A DNA stretch of 64,000 nt. Source: Trema orientale (lineage: Eukaryota > Streptophyta > Magnoliopsida > Rosales > Cannabaceae). The translations under genes were made by a program, and so were the position numbers. The notes under the pieces were generated by a model. It was not told where the DNA came from. It ran no database searches and saw nothing but the letters and a program-made list of their open reading frames with translations. The stretch lies in NCBI GenBank assembly GCA_002914845.1, contig JXTC01000091.1, positions 379,795 to 443,794 of the forward strand, written 5' to 3'. Shown here piece after piece: positions 44,242-56,620 of this stretch; position 1 is the stretch's first letter, and the number at the start of each line of letters is the position of its first letter.

Positions 44242-46150
44242 GAGTTTTTCCTCTTCTTTTATTTTCTTTCTTTCTTTTTTTTTTATTTTTATTTTTAATG
44301 AATTATGATCACGAGTTTGTATATGTAAAAAAGATCAACTTAAGATTATGATGATCACGTTTCTTACCACGATGATATCAGATCCTCTAGTCATTTCTTG
44401 TTTTTTCTTTATGGTTTTTGGTTTTTCCAGAGTCTCAGAATATGTTAAAATGTTTGAGGGAGTTGGTTATTTGGAGCTGTAATGATCTTGTGCATACTGA
44501 AACATTTCATCGTATATTTAAGGACCCTCTTCTAATGAGATTTAATATGATCTCTATCTCTTTCCTTCTTTCTCTTTCTCTCAACCCTACTAAGAAGCAA
44601 TTTAAATCAAAAACAAAATGAAGAATAATTCACCTTTCAATGCAATCGCAAAGAATATTAAATGTGACTTCATAATTTTGCTTTTCAATAGAAGTTCTGG
44701 CCCTTATAAATTGGTTTTTTTTTTTTTTAAGGACTAATTCGTGTACAATATCGTTGCGAATTTTGGCAAGCCTTATGTAACTTGAAACAGAGCGTTCATT
44801 ATGTATTGCAGAGTGAGCACTCTAATTGTGATACTGGCTTCATGAATTGGATCCATTTTTGTTGTTTTGTAGTCATTGATTTTTTTGCAAATGCAACGTG
44901 AGTATTCTCGGAATGATCTCGTGGACATTTACTAGATAATCATTTTTTGTCATTTTGTACATCTAAATGAATCTTTTCTTTTGCTTTAAAAAGGGTTGTA
45001 CTGTGCTTTTTCTTCCATGAGCTCTTTTGAACAAAAATTCTGGATCTGAAAACCGACGCCTACATTGGAGTGCAGAGAGCTCTTCCACATTCATCACTCT
45101 ATCATTTCATCATCAAAAGCTTGAGGGACTCAAGCTTTGTACAAGAGAGGGATTCTCTTGACTTGATTTGCTCTAAGGGATTTTGAGCTACAACTGAGAG
45201 GAATTCTTGGCAACCGAGTTAGCGAAAGTCTAGCTCATCTATAGTTGAGTGGAAGATTTGGCTACTACAGATCTACTTCAACAAAGGTAGATTAGCTTGT
45301 GGCGGCATCTAAGTAGAAAGAGAATTTTTACTTTTATGTATAAGATCATTTTGTGTAATTGTACCTTTGATTGAGTTAGTAGATTTGTTTTTTGTTGGAC
45401 TTGGTCTCATGGTTGTAGCTAAGAGGGATCTTAGCTAACCATGTAAAAATCTCTTGTGTGATTTTTACTCTTTCATAGTTGTTCTTGTTCAAATATATTT
45501 TTTCTTACATTAGTTAGTTTAATAGATGTTTATAGTTGGTAATCAACTAAATTGGAACCCTTAAAAACTTACAAATACTATTGTATCATCGCCAATAATA
45601 AAATTTTAATTTCTTAAAAATAAGAAGTGGAAGTATTTAAACCTTAATTCTTGTAAGGTTTTTATATTTTTGGCATCTTATGGAATTTGGGTTATAAAGA
45701 CTTATTTTAAGCATAGTTTTATGTCCTTCAATTGATGGTTGTACTTTCTCTTTAGGATATGTTTCTTTTGAATTGTAATGGTTTTTGCTGCGTCTTGAAG
45801 ACGTACTGATTGAACAAGCTTCTCAATTGTTTTGACTATCTGGCGAAAAAGAAAATCACTAATTTCATTTATCATTCTATCAAATAGCTCAGTTGTCTTA
45901 ACATTCAAGTTAGGAAAATAAGTGCTCTTTCTGTCCCTTGGTTGTTAATGTCATTGTCTCATCCATTAGTATTTCCTGTTTTAGTATAGCACATGCTTTA
46001 TATTGAATTCTTTCATTGACGTATCATAGAGTTCTAGCATCTCGTCTTTGATGCTTTTTGTGCACTCTTTAGTCTTCTCTGTCATGAGGATCAGAGATAT
46101 CTCTTTTTGACACTCTTTAAATGTCATGTTTTTCTTCCTCTAATCAATAA
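44242..46150. other. 3' flank of PsbP and probable LTR fragment
   Basis: To about 44400 this is PsbP 3' UTR and flank. 45030-45495 reads like the R-U5 part of a Copia-type LTR (CTACAACTGAGAGGAATTC, TTGTGGCGGCATCTAAG, ACCATGTAAAAATCTCTTGTG), but no partner LTR or internal domain was found. Minus-strand frames at 45702-46130 have no recognisable domain. Confidence 0.35.
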
Positions 46151-46158
46151 AACATTAT

Positions 46159-46698
46159 TTGTTTATGACTCAAATGGCCCTTGATCTATCCGACTTGTGG
46201 CAATTTAGTCTTCACAGTTCCAATTATAGCAATTAAGCTCCTGAATTTTTCAAGTAATTTAGTCTCTATATTATCTAAATTAAGACATACTATTAAATTT
46301 CTGACAAAAAATATACATACGAAGCATATTGAAGCATCTAAAAGTATATTTAAGGGGAAAATAAATTGAACAAAAAGATTTGGAGAGAATGAAAAATGTA
46401 TTATTTGTAATTTTTAAGGATCCTTGAAGCTGTAAATTTAGAGAAATTTTTTTTATGATTATTTACTTTTATGCTTAAAATTTCTAAATTACCTTTCAAA
46501 TATACTTTCAGATGTTACTACGTGCTCCTCATGTGTGTTTTCGTCAAAAATTTAACAGTAAGTTACAATAATTTAGATAGTACAAGGACTAAATTACTTC
46601 AAATCAGAAATTTCAAAGATTTAATTACCATAATTGGAACTTTGAGGGTCAAATTACCATAAATTGGATAGTTCAAAGACCAATTGTGCCATTAACCC
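46159..46698. mobile_element. Inverted-repeat element with arms of about 120 bp (Mutator-like type)
   Basis: The left arm has CCTTGATCTATCCGACTT, CAGTTCCAATTATAGCAATTAAG and AGTAATTTAGTCTCTATATT; the right arm, complemented, has TCTTTGAACTATCCAATTT, AAGTTCCAATTATGGTAATTAAA and AGTAATTTAGTCCTTGTACT. The right terminus is GGGTTAATGGCACAATTGG (complement), the same GGGTTAAT start as element B. A clear target duplication is not visible, so the ends are provisional. Non-coding. Confidence 0.65.
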
Positions 46699-46699
46699 T

Positions 46700-47535
46700 T
46701 TACTAATTCTTCTTTGTCTTTCTTAGTATTCTCAATCTTATCATTTACTAATTCTTTGAATGAAAAAAATTAGAGGATTTGGCTAAAAATAATCTTAAGC
46801 GACCCTTTTACACTCGGCGGCCATCAGTATAAAAAGGAGACTATCATTTTGCAAATAAAAATTTCTCATGTTGCCATTTTACCAAAGGACATTTAGAAAG
46901 TTTCACACCTTTAATTTTACAGAATTGTATTGTTTTAACTTCTTCTTCTCCCTATCTTTTCTTCAAACAGCTAGAAAACCTCATATTCAGCTCTATTCTT
47001 TTTTTATAAAAAAAAATTTCCAAAATATGTTTCCGGGTTTACTCATTCTTTCCAACTTATCATTCTTGTAGGAGTTTAAGGATGGTTTAAACTCGAGAGG
47101 GATGTTGAGCTGCAGTTGCTAGAGGAAGTTTTGCGTTAAGCATACTAGTTAGATGTTCTCTAGAAGAGAGTTCTAGCATAGACTGACAAAGTCTCTTATG
47201 TGTCTCTTTCTTGCATAGTGCATTTGCTCTCTCTCTAGACCTAGTCCCGTGGATATAAGTTGACTGAACCATGTTAAAATTGCTTTTGTTTCTCACTTCT
47301 GTTATTATAATTTGCTTAATAACGTAGGTATAGTTGATAGCAATTAAGTCAACACTATAAAAGTAAGACAACAATTACCAATCATATTAAGCTTGCGAGA
47401 ATCACAAGATAATATCTTGGTATGACTACACTAATCATGCACGAATTATCCAACCATACAAGTGACATATACAAATATACTGATTTGTGGATGATCCCTT
47501 TTGAGAAAATTTGATTTTTTATGATAAAATTTTGG
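46700..47535. other. Intergenic, nothing recognised
   Basis: Short frames on both strands without domains; no clear repeat. Confidence 0.35.
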
Positions 47536-47539
47536 GTTA

Positions 47540-47800
47540 ATAAAATTTCGAATTGTTTAGAAACATACCACTCTTAAAAATATTTATAAAAATATCACTT
47601 TTCATAAATTAATGAGTTACTTGAGATAATTGGTCAGGTAATTGGACTAGTTACCTCAAGTAATTTATGATTACTCTAAGCGACTCGATTAGTTATCTCG
47701 AAAACTTTTTAAAAATACTAATTTTAAAAAACAGTGGTATTGTTCTAAATATTATTAAAGATTGGTATTTTAAAAAAAAAACTAGGATTTCACTTTCAGG
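47540..47800. mobile_element. AT-rich foldback element, copy at 47 kb
   Basis: Has AAACATACCACTCTTAAAAAT and TTATAAAAATATCACTTTTC on the left, inverse partners (TAATTTTAAAAAACAGTGGTATT, TAAAGATTGGTATTTT) on the right, and a centre of GAGTTACTTGAGATAATTGG-like phrases. Related to the copies at 31 and 40 kb but more diverged. Confidence 0.5.
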
Positions 47801-47903
47801 CCATCCAGAATTTTTCAACTTTTTATGTGAAAAAGGCCAATTTCCTTTTGATTAAGATGAATAAGCAACGGGCTTTGGCCGGTTTTTGGAAAGGAATTTG
47901 TTA

Positions 47904-48081
47904 CGTATCACAAAATTTGTACCAAATTTTTAATACTAATACACGTGGTATATGAATTATTATTATTTACTGGTGCATAAGAACTTACCACAATAGATTG
48001 ATCACATTTACTAATTAAATGCTGACATTTCACATATTATGTGTATTGGTATTAAAAATTTGGTACAAATTTTGGAATACC
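47904..48081. mobile_element. 178-bp miniature inverted-repeat element, TA-flanked
   Basis: The left arm CGTATCACAAAATTTGTACC and the complement of the right arm GGTATTCCAAAATTTGTACC are followed on both sides by AAATTTTTAATAC(T/C)AATACAC, so the arms agree over about 50 bp. TA on both sides (47902-47903, 48082-48083) is compatible with a Tc1/mariner (Stowaway-like) duplication. The two arms make up more than half of the element. Confidence 0.75.
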
Positions 48082-48129
48082 TAGTATTATTATTTTAGAG
48101 AGAAAGTATTAGCTTTAGAAAAAGGGTCG

Positions 48130-48665
48130 GATAAGACAAATGTTGCTTTGCTGTCGTTTCTTACTTTGTTGTCGTTAGGTGGTTCTGTCGCCCTTCGTCG
48201 TTCCTTGTGTTTGATATCGTTTGTCGTTCCCAGTTGTTGTGTCCTAGTTGATGTCGTTTTCTCGAGCTCATTTTCTGGTTGTCATGTTTTTTAAGTTCTT
48301 GTCGTTTTTGATTTTCTGTCCTTTCTTAAAATGTTGTCGTTCGTTGCGTCTATCTTCCCTCTTTGTTTGCCGTTTGTTGTCGTTTCTGAATTGCTATCTC
48401 TTGACAGTTTTTTCTTTTAATTTTAAACGTCCATTGTTGTTTCCCATTGCTGTTTGTTGCTGTCCTTTATCGATTTCATTTTCCACATATTTTTGTAGTT
48501 TCTATCCATTTACTGTTGATGTCGTTTGTGTTAATCTTCCCTTTCTTATTCTGTTGCCGTCTTTTATTTATTTATTTATTTTACTGTCGTTTCCAGGTGC
48601 TGTGTTGTCGTTTCTGGTTGCACTTTTAAGTTGTCGTTTATTTAGTTTATTGTCGTCAAAATCAG
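48130..48665. repeat. Irregular GTCGTT motif array
   Basis: About twelve GTCGTT hexamers, mostly as TTGTCGTTT or GATGTCGTTT, in about 530 bp. Spacings vary from about 15 to 70 bp, so this is not a simple tandem repeat. A 210-codon plus-strand frame (48248-48880), rich in F, L, S and C, spans it and has no domain; it looks like a by-product of a T-rich strand. Flanked by the miniature element at 47.9 kb and the 3' end of the WDR26 gene. Confidence 0.6.
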
Positions 48666-48889
48666 CATTTAGAGTTATCATCTCCACTCGAAAGTCTTTC
48701 GTATATTATTATTTTTATTTTTCTGTTGATGGAGGCAAGCCAATGAGGGAATATGGCTTCACCACTGTCCCTTACGTTTTTGTTCATTTCCTTGCTTTCC
48801 AAGTTTTCTCTTTTACTTGTTTTATTCTCCATATTTTGCTATCTTCTCATATTTTGCATGTTAACGAGAATATTTCATAAGAAATGCTC

Positions 48890-49368
48890 AATGAAAGCAA
48901 TTGTTGAGAGTCAAAAACACTACTCAATGTTCCGTCAACACTTGCTTTTATGGCTATTTAGCTAAAGTGACCATATTTCGAATAACTATAGCTTAATCAG
49001 ATAAATCACTCTAGAGACCAGAGCCCATCTCTAGTTTCCATTTGGTATATCACACAATTCTACGTATTCTGATAGACTTGATAATTTTTTTCAATTTCCA
49101 AATTAGTAACCTATTTTCTACCTGTAGGTCCCAAGTGACATTTCCAAGACACAAGGATTAAAACATAATTTAAAATTTTGATATGGGAAGAAACAATGAC
49201 AATGAAACAGTGAACTTATTATCATAAACTTGCTGCATAATCCACAAGCTTGTTTGATATGAATGTCTGATTGTGAGTTTTTGACAATGATAAAAGTATT
49301 TACATAAAAAAAGCAATGGTCAGAGAAAGAAATGTAAACAAGATATATTCTTTTTCTTAGACCTTAGT
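48890..49368. other. 3' flank of the WDR26-type gene
   Basis: Intergenic and probable 3' UTR; nothing else recognised. Confidence 0.4.
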
Positions 49369-52300
49369 TCAAGTTTTTCCATTGCAGTTATGGATGCCAT
49401 TGCTGTGAGCACCCTTGTGCTTCACATTTCGGTCATTTAAGCCCCATATCCGGATTGTACGATCGTCACTGGCAGAGGCTAACATGTGAGGGTTTACAGG
49501 GTTCCAACTTACACAGTTAACAGCTCCTGAATGGCCCGGTAATGTATCGATGAGTTCACCTGTTCCTCTATGCCAGATATAAACCTGCATTTCCACCCAA
49601 GAACAATCTATTAGCATGTGCGAATAAAAAGTAAACAACCAAAATTTTTGCATCAAGTGGTCTGTGAAGTCTGAAATTTCAAACACAAAAACTAAGTGAA
49701 ACAAATATAAAGTCAGCCATTTTAGGTATTCATGGTTGCGAAAAATCTGGTGCACAAAGCACACCATCTTTGCTCCGAAGTAATTATGGAGCACAAGTTT
49801 CTGCGCACACAGAAAGTCTAAACGCAGAAATGGAAAACGAAGACTGAGAACAGAACATGCAAAGGTACCTTAAATATACAAGATTATCAAACTATGCCCC
49901 ATAATGAAATACCTTAAATATACAAGATTATCAAACTATGCCCCATAATGAAATGAATACTAATGAATGAATCCGTGAGAGAAATTTTTGCCACGGGCTT
50001 AGAGGATAAAGAAATTTGACATAGACAAATAGGCCATGGTCACATACAATACAAGTTATCTTTTAAAAATTTGTTCCAGTATAAAAACATAATTCCTAAT
50101 CCACAAGGATGAACAAGAAAATCAAAACAAATAGGCCTTTTCCAGCAAAAAGGAACCATAACAAAATAGGAAAACTCCAGTAGCAATGTTCAGATTGACT
50201 ACCTGTGAATCCTCACTACCACTAGCAATAAAAGCTTGCTCAGTTCCACCGAAACAAGACCTAATGATAAACCGAGTACGTTTATGACCTTTATACTTGG
50301 CAACAAGCTTTATAACTCCTTGTATGTTCCACAGATGGATTTCTTGGTTCAGAAGATTAACCAGCAAGAACTTATTGTCCTTTGACAATGAAAATGAAGT
50401 TATAGTTTGATCCTCTTCGATCCATCTCTCGATTTTGGCCTCCCTGTCAAGTAGTAATATTGCAGTTTCTCTACAAATACTAATAACCTGTTTCCCATCA
50501 CTCGTTATTTCCAGATCAGATATCTTTAGAGTTCGTTGCCCTTTCCAACACTCCAGCTCCTTCCCATCTAATCCCCACATGCAGATACTCCTGTCACTGA
50601 CGCCAGAGAATATCCATTTTCCATCCGGAAACCATCCACAGGACACAAGGCCAAGACCAGGTTTTTCATAAACATGGAGGCATTCGCCAGATGCAACTTC
50701 CCAACGTCTTACAGCTTCCTCCACACCACAGGTGAGCAGCTGACGGTCATCAGGACTCCATGACACAGAGGACACGGGTTTCTGGTGACCACACAATTTA
50801 TGCTTTAATGACAATCCACCATTCACATCAACCTATGAACAAAAAGGAAACAAAAATGTCTAAACATTATTGAACATTGTAAATATAGATGCATAAAAAT
50901 AAAATATACAAGTCAGTGGTCCAAACATTTCCACACCTTTGAATGGAATAGAAAAATGGAACTATGGAGGACCTAAGATGTAAAACCAGACCAAAAAATT
51001 TGACCAGCAAAAATTTAGGGAGAATATGTCTCCTAAAATAAGCAGGAGGTAATGTACTCTTTCCTCCATGAACAAATATAATCGTGGAGTAACGGAATAA
51101 GCTTTCAGATAAATACTAGAAATATAGAAGTTTAATTAAATGCTGAGAGAAAGCAAAACTAAAGGAGTAACCAAAATAATCACAAACCCGTTATGAATAG
51201 ATCATTCACAAATCAGAAATCACTACAAACCCATGGTGAGTCAAAAGAAACGTGGGACCTTCCATCCTTCTCACTCTTTCAAGGGATATTTCTTCAGTTT
51301 CCTCATTTTGTGTTATTGTTATATATGAATAATATTTAAAAGTAACAACTTGTTCAATGTAATCAAATACAATGGTGAAAACTCAAAGTTCTAACCACTT
51401 AGTAGCAAATAAGTAAAAACAACACTGAAAAAGAGGAGTAAGATGATTGCAGAACAATTGTATATCGTTACCTCCCAAATGATTGTGGATCGATCATTCG
51501 ATGATGAGGCTAAGTATTTCCCATTATGAGAAAATTGTAGAAACCAGACTTCATCACTGTGGGCTTGTAATATCTGTTATCAATAGAACCAGCAGAAGAT
51601 ATCCGAACTAACTATTACATTAATATTCAAAACCAGATTCACATTGTTATAAATGGAAAAGTAATGAGTAAACTTATAACATAAACATAAAAATTTTCTC
51701 AAGCAAAAAAAAAATGACCAAAAAGAGAAGTAATGGTATAATGGTAGTAAAATGAGAGGTGAAAATAGACACCAAGAGAAAGAGAGAGGCAGGGGGAGAA
51801 GGGAAACTTAAATTATATAGTCAATTACTCAAGTGCAACGTAGTGACATCCTAAATCTTAATTGGTCATTACAGTTTTTCCCATCACCAGATAATTGCAT
51901 TATGCCTCTACCTGAAAACCAATTCTACAAAGTTTGTAAAATTAAAAAGGGCACATACGACTTATGACCAGCTGGTAAGATGGACCAGAAACGGAGAGCA
52001 AACTAAAAATTCTGTTTAACTAACTAAAATGAAAATTTATTATCTATGACATGACCTGCAAATCCCCGACACAGAATATTAGGTGAAAATTATACATATT
52101 CATATGCATATTGCTAAATTCAAGAGTTCAAGACAATAGGATTAGTATTAGGCCAAATAATCAAAACCAACATTCACAAATACTATATATTTGTGAGTGA
52201 AAAGATCACAATCCACAATTAATAATCTTTCCTGACCTGTAAAGTTCGAGAAGGAATCTGATCGCTCCCACACTGATGATCAGCATACAACGACATTTCT

Positions 52301-53028
52301 TCATCCAATGAGTTGTGAAAAAAGCAAGCATCTCTTTGTAAAACAAGAGCTTGTTCAACTAGATGTTCCAATCGCCTTTCAGGTATCATAATGGTCGGAG
52401 GAAGCAGTTCCTGCAATTCCTCCAGAAGCTTTGTTCGGGACTTGAGCCTAACATTATCTTGACCAAGAGAATCAAAAAATGAAGGAGCAACTAAGCAAGA
52501 AGAAAGCTCATGAACTCTACGACCATTAATGCGAAGAGGTGCAATCTCAGTCCTCAAGGTCATCAATGCATCCAAGAGTTTTTCCCCATCCAGAAGTTCA
52601 AAGAACTTCTGCTCCAGAATCAGAAAGGAGGCTGATTTAACGATTCTTTCATCCAGTACACCAATTTTGTGCAATGTGATCACACTTTCATTCCAATTTC
52701 CATCAAGGATTTGCTGCATAAACAGATTTACACCAGAGGAATGCAAAGATATTCCGGACTCCTCTTCTAGATGAGCACCACTTTTCTTGTAACCAAGAGA
52801 ATACAATGCCTTGGCTATGATCCGGACAAATTCTACCCTCTTAATAATTCCTTTGGAACCAACAACCTCTTCGTCCCCTGCAGATGGTAGGGGCCGAGCC
52901 ATTAAGTCTCTCGAAGAGCCACCAGCTACAGGCTCTATAAGAGATGTACCGTTCGAAAGACCTCTCAGTTCTCCAAAGGATAATTTCATGCGTTTTGTGG
53001 CTGGTTCTTCATCCTCTACACCTCCCAT
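49369..53028 (-). CDS. WDR26: WDR26/Gid7-type LisH-CTLH-WD40 protein, 579 aa
   Basis: Scaffold subunit of the CTLH/GID ubiquitin-ligase complex; the Arabidopsis counterpart is At5g08560. Coding exons on the minus strand: 52237-53028, 51472-51573, 50203-50832 and 49369-49584; all GT-AG; 1740 nt. Residues 1-60 are polar, with a basic KRMK motif. The LisH segment is at about 63-95 ([28 protein letters not shown]), then CTLH at about 100-160 ([17 protein letters not shown]). From residue 265 there are seven WD repeats; the clearest are [39 protein letters not shown] and [15 protein letters not shown] ending in DDRTIRIW. The length is close to the Arabidopsis protein. A leader exon lies at about 55198-55290. 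The long intergenic-looking stretches between exons are introns. Confidence 0.95.
49867..49954. repeat. Perfect 44-bp tandem duplication in a WDR26 intron
   Basis: 49867-49910 and 49911-49954 are identical copies starting ACCTTAAATATACAAG and ending CCCCATAATGAAAT. They lie in the last intron (49585-50202). The identity points to a recent event. Confidence 0.95.
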
Positions 53029-53039
53029 GAAATGTGCAC

Positions 53040-54458
53040 CTCAGCCCATATATTACAAAATGGGAAGAAAACAGGAAGGATGATGATTTCAGAAATGACT
53101 AGTAAATCACAAGAAATAGGCTCCTGCATAGGATAGAGAGTAGAATGATCATAAAGCTCCTAGCTTTCTACTGAGGAAGAAAAAAAAGGGGTAGCATCAA
53201 TACATCTGACTTTCACATTTAATCATAGAAGGAAAAAGCCAAAAACAAAAATCATTGATCATTGTATCAAGTACGCATACATAAAAAAGTTCATAAAACC
53301 AAGCCAAAGGCTATTCTTTTTTACTGTTGATGCGGTTCAAATGATTAAATGCCTTATACCATTGTCTGCAATGGAAGTAGGTTTAGATTGGTTTTACATC
53401 TAGCTTTTAACATGTGAAAACCAACAAAAGACATAAAGATAGAAATTCATCAGCTTTCTTTCCATGATATCCATTGACACAAGTTACCATATACCAATTA
53501 CACATTACCAACAATGTTGAATGATACCAGCACCAGCACCTAGCACAGTCATCAAATTATGGGACACATAGTGCTAGTCTGCTAAAGATAGAAAGTGTAC
53601 AATTTTTATTATTTTATTTTATTTTTCGCATCCAAGCTTCAACACTAAGTAAATGTTTCACTTGTGATAAACCTCTGGCAGTGACTTGCTTTGCAAAATC
53701 TATAATTGGTTCAAAACATGTTAAACATTTTATACCAATTCAGCAACTGTCTAAGTTTGTTTGCATGCTTTTTCCAAAAAGTGAAAGTCTGTTTCTCTTC
53801 AAGATTCTTCGACCGGACATAGCTAATGAATAGTCAACAATTTTTTACTCCTAAAATAGTACTTCACCGTATTTGATGATGTCCATAATTCATCGATGAT
53901 TAAAATTTGCATTTAGGACAATAAAAACTCAAAACTTTTCAATTAATCTATGTATTAAACAGTTCTCCCATTCCCTCTCAAAAAAAAAAAAAAATCCTCA
54001 GCATCTGAAAAACTTGTCCAAATTAAGATAATTAACACCACTCAATTTGTCCATGATCCTCTTTAAGGCAACTCATACGTATAAAACTCAGAGAAAATTA
54101 TCGCAAGATAGTACTCAGAAAACATTAACTCATATCGCTGAGAAGATCTTTCAAGATAAATTGCAATCAAAACCAAGCATAGTATAGGTGGAAATTCACG
54201 TCAAAAGACAAACTTGAGTACAATTTCAGCACATCAAATTCCTAATTTTGGAGTTAATCAACTCTGACACAAAAAACCTATTAAGAATTCAAATTATGAA
54301 AACGAATCACTAATTAGTTGAATGACACACATTCTATGAAACATAATGGGCATCAATACATTAATTACCAAATAATTTATACATGCAAACTAGGACACTT
54401 AAAAGGACTCATTACATTAGTAACCATCATTAAGCAAACAAAAGCAGACCAAGTTGGA

Positions 54459-54506
<48 letters not shown>

Positions 54507-55197
54507 TGTGCAGATAGAAAAAATTTCAATTACAAAGAGGAAGCAATGATTAAAACAAATTTTAGTGAAAATAGTACATAATCCTAACCAAATAGTTAAC
54601 TAAAACCCACATCAATCTTGCTAATTAAGCAATTAAAAACCAATAATTTATTATAATCAAGGCAGAAAACAATTAAAACTTTAAATCTGAACTGAGAATA
54701 TATTTTTTAGTTATAAGACCACATAAAGAATACTTTAAAATGTAAACAAATAAAAACCCAAGACAAGATTATAATGTCCAGCCAAAATTAAAGCAAATCA
54801 AAGACATATAATAAAATTATAAAATCACCCCATTTCTCAGCAGCGGCAATTAGGCAATAAAAGATTAAAAACAAATATAAATACCCAGAAAGCGATTTTG
54901 CTTTTGGAATCGACTCCGATCAATAGCCAAAAACCCAAGAACAAAATAGATTGAGAATCCAAGAATCAATAATGGGGTATTATGAAGAACAGGACCCAGA
55001 AAACAAAGGGCTTTATTGGCCGTACACTAGAAGTAATATAGGTGGGCAAGCACCAGATTAGGTGATAAAAATAAAATAAAAAATAAAAAATTTGTGGAAA
55101 TGAAAAATAAAAATATATAATTAATAATCTCGTATGAAGGTCTTACGATATAGAAAATTGGAATAAAAGGGAATGAAGAAGATAAGCATTGGGGTAC
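53040..55197 (-). other. Leader intron of the WDR26-type gene
   Basis: Donor CCAAAG|GTACCC at 55198/55197 and a pyrimidine-rich acceptor ending GGCTGAG|GTG at 53040/53039 on the minus strand. The 2.16-kb intron contains a compound microsatellite (TA)n(TG)n at 54459-54505 and no gene. Confidence 0.55.
54459..54505. repeat. Compound (TA)n(TG)n microsatellite
   Basis: About eight TA followed by about fifteen TG units; likely polymorphic in length. Confidence 0.95.
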
Positions 55198-55290
55198 CTT
55201 TGGGTGTGGAGAAGAGGAGAGGAGAGGAGAGGAGAGAAGAGAAGAGAAGAAACACACTGGGTCTCTCTTTGCGTGGAGGAAACCAACTCA
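55198..55290 (-). other. Non-coding leader exon of the WDR26-type gene
   Basis: On the minus strand a CT-rich run (TCTTCTCTTCTCTCCTCTCC) precedes CACACCCAAAG|GTACCC. CT-rich leaders near the start site are common in plants. The 5' limit is estimated. Confidence 0.5.
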
Positions 55291-55299
55291 GTGGGGTTA

Positions 55300-56620
55300 T
55301 GTAGATTGTAGAGGGAGATGGGTTTCTGTGAGCTCCTGTAATGGGCCTTTGGGTTGGTTTGGGCTGGGCTGGGCTTAATCTTTGGACTTGGATCTTTGAT
55401 GGGCAACTGGCCTATTTTGTAACTACAAGCCCAGTCCAGGTCTACAGTGAGTGAGGTCGTTGCTGGGTGTCAAAAGCACTTTATGAGGTCTACTTCGGGG
55501 GTTTTGGTTTACGAACAGTCAACAGAGGCTTTAGAATATGCGTTGTGAGAAAATTGAATTATTCCCGTTGTCATATAAACAACCAAAGCTTTGTACCATG
55601 AAATAAGCCATATCTAATGTTTAAAAAGAAAATTTAAAAAAAAAAATCTTTTGTTATCATGATTGTAAGTTTATTTGATTGATAGTCACGTAAATTTACA
55701 TTTCGTGAATTTGAATCTCCTAAGTAAATCGATGATGGAGATTTTCTTCAATAACATATTGTACAATGTGTACTTTTTTATCGTTTATTTTACTTTTAAC
55801 AATAGAAATAACCACAAAAGTTTTGGTGTAACATGTCTTTCTTAAGTCTCTTCCTTCTGTTTAGTGGTTCGAATCCTCATAGTTACACTTTGGCTATCCA
55901 CTCCAGTCAATTGGTTATTGATGCATTGGAGTGGGCAGGTGATACTGGATCGAAGGTCGAGATAGAATAGATCAAACCTTTATAATTCTTCGATGGAACC
56001 AAATTCCTCTTTTTATTTAATAAAAAATTAAAAACATAAAATAAAAAAATAAAACGAAAATATAAATGTTGACCATTGAAAAAATAAGGAGGAGGTTATA
56101 GAATAATGAATATGCTTTTGTGCGAGACTTATTCTCGTTGCCATATTACAACAACCGAACTTTGTCCCTAAAATAAGCCATCATCCTAGCTTAATAGCCT
56201 TCTTTTGCCAAATACATGAGAAATGAGTGAGGACAAGTTTTGGAGTAAATCTCACATGTTGTTACAACTTAAAAAAAAAAATTATGATTCTATAATTGTG
56301 TTTCTTAAGATAAAGTACATGTCATTTTGTTGATTAAAAAGGGGAAAAAAAAGGACATGTATTTTCGTAACGTAAAACGACTGGCAAGTGTTGAACGTAC
56401 GAACCACAATACAGCATATATACCGTTTTATGAACTAAGCCCGTAAACTTTGCCGTACCAACCCATGTCGTTTCATTTACTTGTACGACAGGAAACTTCC
56501 AAACGAGTTACATTTTTATAAATAAATCTGACAAATAAGTCATAACACTTGGTCGTTTACTAAACGACAACAAACTTTCAGAGTTGAAAACGACATGCCG
56601 TCTGTGGGGAGTAAAAATTT
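55300..56620. promoter_or_regulatory. Divergent intergenic region between WDR26 and helicase genes
   Basis: Both genes are transcribed away from this stretch. 55830-56010 resembles a decayed SINE of the 31-kb family (box-B-like GGTTCGAATCC at 55865). Near the helicase, GTCGTTTA-C-TAAACGAC at 56552-56568 is a perfect inverted repeat, and three further AACGAC/GTCGTT hexamers lie at about 56376-56595. A TATA-like CTAAATAAAGG at about 56623 would place the start near 56650. Confidence 0.4.

Noticed and set aside
45702..46130. Lysine-rich minus-strand frames, possible Copia gag
   Set aside because: Interrupted by stops and lacking the gag core motifs; orientation disagrees with the nearby LTR-like sequence.
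48248..48880. 210-codon plus-strand open frame
   Set aside because: Very rich in F, L, S and C with no domain, spans the GTCGTT array and a T-rich strand; composition explains it.
49369..49794. Stand-alone 141-residue WD-repeat gene
   Set aside because: The first half is intron read-through; the real part is the last exon (49369-49584) of the WDR26-type gene with a clean acceptor.
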